A stretch of 9,489 nt of DNA from HGM13006 sp963649625 (GTDB lineage: Bacteria; Bacillota; Clostridia; Oscillospirales; Oscillospiraceae). Shown here one piece after another: positions 5,993 through 9,489 of this stretch. The notes below the pieces were generated by a model. The model did no database searches. It had not been told where the DNA came from and saw only the letters and a program-made list of their open reading frames with translations. Positions within the stretch are counted from its first letter, which is position 1. Every line of letters starts with the position of its first letter. Location of the stretch: NCBI GenBank assembly GCA_963649625.1, contig CAVJIP010000192.1:1-9489 (forward strand), read 5' to 3'. A program made the position numbers and the translations under genes.

Positions 5993-6014
5993 TCATATTG
6001 GAGAAGAAGTATTT

Positions 6015-7076
6015 ATGTCAGAACTCATTACAAAAGAACAGATTCCCGAATACGAGGCCTTTTTGCAGTCCCATCCCAAGGGCCACTTTGCCCAAAGCGT
6101 CCTCTGGGCCAAGCAGAAGCCCCTGTGGCATTGGGAGGCCTTGGTCTCCCGGGACAGCCAGGGGAAAATCAAGGGCAGCATGGCTGTGCTCATTCGCAAA
6201 ATCATTCCCGGCCTGCCCTATACCATGATGTACGCCTGCCGGGGCCCGGTGACGGATTTGGACGACCGGGAAACCCTCCGGGATCTTACCCAGGGGGCGA
6301 AGGAGCTGGCAAAGAAATATCATTCCTACGTCATTAAAATCGACCCGGACGTTCCCTCCTCCCAAGAGGACTATGCCGCACTTCTAAAGTCTCTGGGCTT
6401 TGTGCCCACCGGCGGCGGGGCCACCTTTGATGCCATTCAGCCCCAATATGTGTTCCGGCTCAACACCCAGGGAAAGACCATAGATGAGCTGCTTATGGCC
6501 CTGCCCCAGTCTACCCGCCGGAAGGTTCGCACCGGGGCAAAAAAGGGTGTCACCACCAAAATCTGCGGCAAGGAGGCCGTGCCGGACTTTGCCCGGCTGA
6601 TGCTGGAAACCGGGGTACGGGACGGCTTTGTCACCCGGGACGCAAGCTACTTCTCGGAAATGCTGGACAACCTGGGGGAGCACGCCCGGCTGTACATGGC
6701 CTACTATGAGGGGCAGGCCATTGCGGGCACCTTGGCCATCTGGTACGGGGACAAGGTCTGGTATCTCTACGGAGCCTCCTCCAATGAGCATCGGAATCTT
6801 ATGCCCAACTATATGCTCCAGTGGGACATGATTGCCTGGGCTGTGGCGCAGGGCTGCCGCCTCTATGATTTTCGGGGGGTTCCCGGCCAGGTGGGGGAGG
6901 ATCATCCCCTTTACGGCCTCTACAAGTTCAAGCTGGGCTTCGGCGGGGACTATGTGGAGTTCGTGGGAGAAATGGACATGGTGCTAAAGCCCTTCATCAA
7001 CTGGTTTATCAACACTGGCAAGCCCATTTTCATGCACTGGCGTGCCAAGCTCTACCTGCTGAAAAACAAGAAGTAA
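6015..7076 (+). CDS. FemAB/FemX-MurM-type aminoacyl-tRNA-dependent peptidyl transferase
   Basis: A 353-residue cytoplasmic transferase with two tandem GNAT-like domains (about 1-150 and 155-330). Members add amino acids from aminoacyl-tRNA to peptidoglycan precursors or other amine acceptors. Family blocks seen are YACRGPVTDL (73-82), KIDPDVP (108-114), IQPQYVFRLN (141-150), LPQSTRRKVRTGAKKGV (163-179), YLYGASSNEHRNLMPNY (250-266), YDFRGVPG (284-291) and LYKFKLGFGG (302-311). It lacks the coiled-coil arm of FemA and MurM, so its size resembles Weissella FemX, which works on UDP-MurNAc-pentapeptide. The frame is open upstream to 5856, but only the ATG at 6015 has a ribosome-site-like GGAGAAG and gives a proper N-terminus, 22 bases after the C26 stop. 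The amino acid and acceptor are unknown. The racemase gene follows after 12 bases. Confidence 0.92.
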   Translation: MSELITKEQIPEYEAFLQSHPKGHFAQSVLWAKQKPLWHWEALVSRDSQGKIKGSMAVLIRKIIPGLPYTMMYACRGPVTDLDDRETLRDLTQGAKELAKKYHSYVIKIDPDVPSSQEDYAALLKSLGFVPTGGGATFDAIQPQYVFRLNTQGKTIDELLMALPQSTRRKVRTGAKKGVTTKICGKEAVPDFARLMLETGVRDGFVTRDASYFSEMLDNLGEHARLYMAYYEGQAIAGTLAIWYGDKVWYLYGASSNEHRNLMPNYMLQWDMIAWAVAQGCRLYDFRGVPGQVGEDHPLYGLYKFKLGFGGDYVEFVGEMDMVLKPFINWFINTGKPIFMHWRAKLYLLKNKK

Positions 7077-7088
7077 CCGGGAGGCCCT

Positions 7089-8180
7089 ATGAAAGCATAC
7101 ATTGTAGAACAGCCCCTGCTGGAGGCCAACACCCGGTTCCTTCTGGAGAAGGCCGGAGACGCCGCCATCTATGGGGTCATAAAGGGAAACGGCTACGGCC
7201 TGGGGCTGATTCCCCTGGCCCGAATCCTCTGGGAAAACGGCATCACCCGGTTTGCGGTGACGGAGCCCCAGGAGGTTCGCGCCCTGCGGGAGGCAGGCTT
7301 CCGGCAGGCGGAAATTCTAATGCTGCGGGAAACCGGCCTGGAGCAGGAGCTAATGGAGCTGATGGCCCAAAGGGCCGTGATTACCGTGGGCTGCCCGGAG
7401 ACGGCCCAGACTGCCGCCGCCCTGGCCAAGCACTTGGGCCTCCCCTGTCCCTGTCATGTCAAGGTGGATACGGGCATGGGCCGCTACGGCTTTCTGCCGG
7501 AGGACACAGAGGCCATCGCCCAGGTCTACGCCATGGAGAACTTAGAGGTTCAGGGCATTTACACCCACTTTTACAGTGCCTATGACAACGAAGCCGCCAC
7601 CCGGGCCCAGTTTTCCACCTTCCAAAGCGTTCTGTCGGCCCTGGAGGCCCGGGGCATCGCCCCCGGCCTTCGTCACTGCTGCAACTCCTCGGCCTTCCTC
7701 AAGTACCCGGAGATGCACCTGGACGGGGTGCGCCTCGGCTCTGCGCTGCTGGGACGGCTGGCCTTTTCCGGTTTCCCGGAGCTACGGCCTGTGGGCTGGT
7801 GCCGGGCCCAGGTGGAGGTCCTGCGGGAGCTGCCTGCGGGCCACACCGTAGGCTATGGAGCCGGCTGGAAAGCCAAGCATCCCACCCGAATCGCCGTATT
7901 CAGCGTAGGCTACTACCACGGCTTCGGTGCCCCCGCCCGGAACGATCTGTCCCGCTTTCAGGACTGTCTGGTGGGCGTTCTGTCCAATATCAAGGCCTTT
8001 TTCACCCACCGGGCCATTTACGTCACCGTCAATGGCCAAAAGGCCCGGGTGCTGGGCCATGTGGGCATGGTGCAGACCATCTGTGATGTCACCCACATTC
8101 CCTGTAAGGTGGGCGATCCCATCCGCATTGACATTAACCCGCTGAAATTCCAGGCTTTGGATATTATCTATGAGAGCTGA
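7089..8180 (+). CDS. Divergent alanine-racemase-family PLP enzyme
   Basis: A 363-residue fold-type III PLP enzyme with a TIM-barrel domain followed by a beta domain. The PLP lysine is Lys32 in YGVIKGNGYGLG, and Arg132 in KVDTGMGRYGF matches the conserved substrate-side arginine. Ser/Asn residues occur in HCCNSSAFL (196-204), Arg215 lies in LDGVRLGS, and the second catalytic base, Tyr256, lies in VGYGAGW. Departures from standard Alr: the GRxxMDQ motif reads GHVGMVQ (323-329), so Asp becomes Val and Arg becomes His, and the C-terminus stops soon after GDPIRIDINP, without the RVPRxY segment that shapes the active site. It could therefore racemise an amino acid other than alanine, such as serine. 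The start is supported by GGGAGG upstream. Tight spacing after the FemX-like gene suggests it supplies a D-amino acid for the same pathway. Confidence 0.88.
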   Translation: MKAYIVEQPLLEANTRFLLEKAGDAAIYGVIKGNGYGLGLIPLARILWENGITRFAVTEPQEVRALREAGFRQAEILMLRETGLEQELMELMAQRAVITVGCPETAQTAAALAKHLGLPCPCHVKVDTGMGRYGFLPEDTEAIAQVYAMENLEVQGIYTHFYSAYDNEAATRAQFSTFQSVLSALEARGIAPGLRHCCNSSAFLKYPEMHLDGVRLGSALLGRLAFSGFPELRPVGWCRAQVEVLRELPAGHTVGYGAGWKAKHPTRIAVFSVGYYHGFGAPARNDLSRFQDCLVGVLSNIKAFFTHRAIYVTVNGQKARVLGHVGMVQTICDVTHIPCKVGDPIRIDINPLKFQALDIIYES

Positions 8181-8189
8181 CCGCAGAAA

Positions 8190-8219
8190 GCCCACGCCGC
8201 CCGACCGGGCGGCGTGGGC
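8190..8219. terminator. Bidirectional hairpin between convergent genes
   Basis: Positions 8190-8202 and 8207-8219 form a perfect 13-bp GC-rich stem, GCCCACGCCGCCC paired with its exact complement, around a 4-base loop. It begins 10 bases after the racemase stop and ends 13 bases before the isocitrate dehydrogenase stop, so it can end both transcripts. T-runs are short on both sides (TTT on the minus side; scattered T on the plus side). It may therefore work together with transcript collision or as a 3' end stabiliser. Confidence 0.7.
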
Positions 8220-8232
8220 CAATATTCTCTGA

Positions 8233-9444
8233 TTATGCCGGATAATACTCCCGGAGCTTCTCCCCAATGGCATCCATCAACACCGGGGAGGTGACCCTTT
8301 TGGGGCTTCCCTTTTCCCAGAGCTGGCACAGGTCGCCGGTCATGGTTCCCTCCCGGATCACCTCCAGGGTACACTGCTCCAGCCGCTCTGCAAAGGTCAC
8401 TAGCTCCCCCAGGCCGTCCTTTTCTCCCCGCTTCCCCAGGGCGCCGCTCCAGGCGAAAATAGTGGCCACCGGGTTGGTGGAGGTTTCCTCGCCCCGGAGA
8501 TAGCGGTAATAGTGCTGGGTCACGGTGCCGTGGGCCGCCTCATATTCATAGTTCCCCTCCGGGGACACCAGCACCGAGGTCATCATGGCCAGGGAGCCGA
8601 AGGCCGTGGACACCATGTCGCTCATCACGTCCCCGTCATAGTTCTTGAGGGCCCAGATAAAGCCCCCCTGGGAGCGCACCGCCCGGGCCACTGCGTCGTC
8701 AATCAGGGTGTAGAAATAGGTAATACCCGCCTTGGCAAATTCCTCCTGATACTCCTGCCGGAAAATCCGCTGGAAGGTGTCCCGAAACTGGCCGTCATAT
8801 TGCTTGGCAATGGTGTCCTTGGCGGAAAACCAAAGATCCTGCCCTGTGGCCAGGGCATAGCCAAAGCAGGCCCGGGCAAAGGACTCCATAGAGCTGTCCT
8901 TATTGTACTGGCCCATAAGCACCCCGGGGCACTCAAAGTCATAGACGGTCTGGCGGGTCTCCTTCCCGTCCCTGTCTGTAAACAACAGCTCCGCCTTTCC
9001 CTGGGGCACCCGCAGCTCCGTGGCCTTGTAGATGTCTCCGTAGGCGTGGCGGGCAATGGTGATGGGCTTTGTCCAGTTCCGCATCACCGGGGAGATTCCC
9101 TCCACCAGAATGGGGGCCCGGAACACGGTGCCGTCCAGAATGGCCCGGATGGTGCCGTTGGGGCTTTGCCACATCTCGTGAAGATGATACTCCTCCATGC
9201 GGGCGGCGTTGGGGGTAATGGTGGCGCACTTTACCGCCACCCCGTATTTCTTCGTAGCCTCCGCCGCCTCCACCGTGACCCGGTCTGCCGTCTCGTCCCG
9301 ATGGGGCAGGCCCAGGTCATAATACTCCGTGCGAAGCTCCACAAAGGGGGTAATGAGCTTTTCCTTTATGTCCCGCCAAAGGATCCGTGTCATCTCGTCT
9401 CCGTCCATCTCCACCAGGGGGGTGGTCATTTTGATTTTCTCCAT
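8233..9444 (-). CDS. Isocitrate dehydrogenase, eukaryote-like type II
   Basis: A 403-residue cytosolic enzyme that oxidatively decarboxylates isocitrate to 2-oxoglutarate, here also supplying carbon for glutamate. The opening MEKIKMTTPLVEMDGDEMTR is typical of the homodimeric eukaryote-like group. Substrate residues line up with human IDH1: Ser94, Asn96 and Arg100 in SPNGTIR, Arg109 in VFR, Arg132 in RHAYGD, and metal-binding aspartates in LIDD and NYDGDVMSD. The 2'-phosphate pocket differs: human Arg314 is Gln310 here in HGTVTQH, while human Gln257 and Lys260 are both Arg (254, 257). NADP+ use is likely but not certain. In-frame ATGs at 9459 and 9453 would add five or three residues. 9444 is chosen because it matches family N-termini and has GAGG nine bases upstream, although AAGGA before 9453 also fits. 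Confidence 0.95.
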   Translation of the reverse strand: MEKIKMTTPLVEMDGDEMTRILWRDIKEKLITPFVELRTEYYDLGLPHRDETADRVTVEAAEATKKYGVAVKCATITPNAARMEEYHLHEMWQSPNGTIRAILDGTVFRAPILVEGISPVMRNWTKPITIARHAYGDIYKATELRVPQGKAELLFTDRDGKETRQTVYDFECPGVLMGQYNKDSSMESFARACFGYALATGQDLWFSAKDTIAKQYDGQFRDTFQRIFRQEYQEEFAKAGITYFYTLIDDAVARAVRSQGGFIWALKNYDGDVMSDMVSTAFGSLAMMTSVLVSPEGNYEYEAAHGTVTQHYYRYLRGEETSTNPVATIFAWSGALGKRGEKDGLGELVTFAERLEQCTLEVIREGTMTGDLCQLWEKGSPKRVTSPVLMDAIGEKLREYYPA

Positions 9445-9489
9445 ATCTTTCATCCTCATTCCTTGGCTAAATGCCGCTTTACTTACCTT

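Noticed and set aside
5856..6014. 53-codon upstream extension of the FemX-like frame
   Set aside because: It overlaps the end of the C26 gene, has no ribosome site and encodes a Pro/Ser-rich stretch unlike FemAB N-termini. The ATG at 6015 is preferred.

Overview
The window looks like a chromosomal segment of a GC-rich, low-copy Firmicutes genome, most plausibly a gut clostridium of the Oscillospiraceae type (Flavonifractor / Lawsonibacter-like). This placement is inferred from strong AGGAGG-type ribosome sites, GC-rich codon use, an N-terminally anchored HtrA, MalFG-type sugar permeases, a FemAB-family transferase and a eukaryote-like isocitrate dehydrogenase. No RNA gene, insertion sequence or CRISPR array is visible.

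Layout. Positions 1-1235 (minus) carry two inner-membrane subunits of a carbohydrate ABC importer: a complete MalF-type permease and the start of a MalG-type permease that runs off the left edge, joined by a 4-base ATGA overlap. Their upstream region (1236-1606) holds a strong extended -10 promoter, a second perfect -10, and three copies of a CCCCGGGG-centred palindrome that look like repressor operators. Positions 1607-2854 (minus) encode a membrane-anchored HtrA/DegP serine protease with an intact His-Asp-Ser triad. Its transcript probably begins with a perfect hairpin.

Divergent from htrA, positions 3061-8180 (plus) form a run of five genes: a circularly permuted ATP-grasp protein (COG2308 type), a transglutaminase-like protein (COG1305 type), a class I glutamine-amidotransferase-like gamma-glutamyl hydrolase (peptidase C26 / PuuD type), a FemX/MurM-type aminoacyl-tRNA-dependent peptidyl transferase, and a divergent alanine-racemase-fold protein. 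Gaps are 11, 80, 22 and 12 bases, and the 80-base gap contains a structured inverted-repeat element. A perfect 13-bp hairpin at 8190-8219 closes the run and is shared with the convergent isocitrate dehydrogenase gene (8233-9444, minus).

How the parts may work together. The five-gene run combines enzymes that make, cut, epimerise and append amino acids: an ATP-dependent ligase fold, a papain-like fold, a gamma-glutamyl hydrolase, a tRNA-dependent amino-acid transferase and a PLP racemase. This suggests a pathway that builds or edits a small peptide, or modifies peptidoglycan precursors. The alpha-E protein that usually accompanies COG2308/COG1305 pairs is absent. The transglutaminase-like protein has Pro where the catalytic Cys should be, and the ATP-grasp protein departs from the family at its glycine-rich loop and at its LEDN motif. 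The first two proteins may therefore be binding or scaffold proteins or a diverged complex rather than classical enzymes. This is the most unusual thing in the window.
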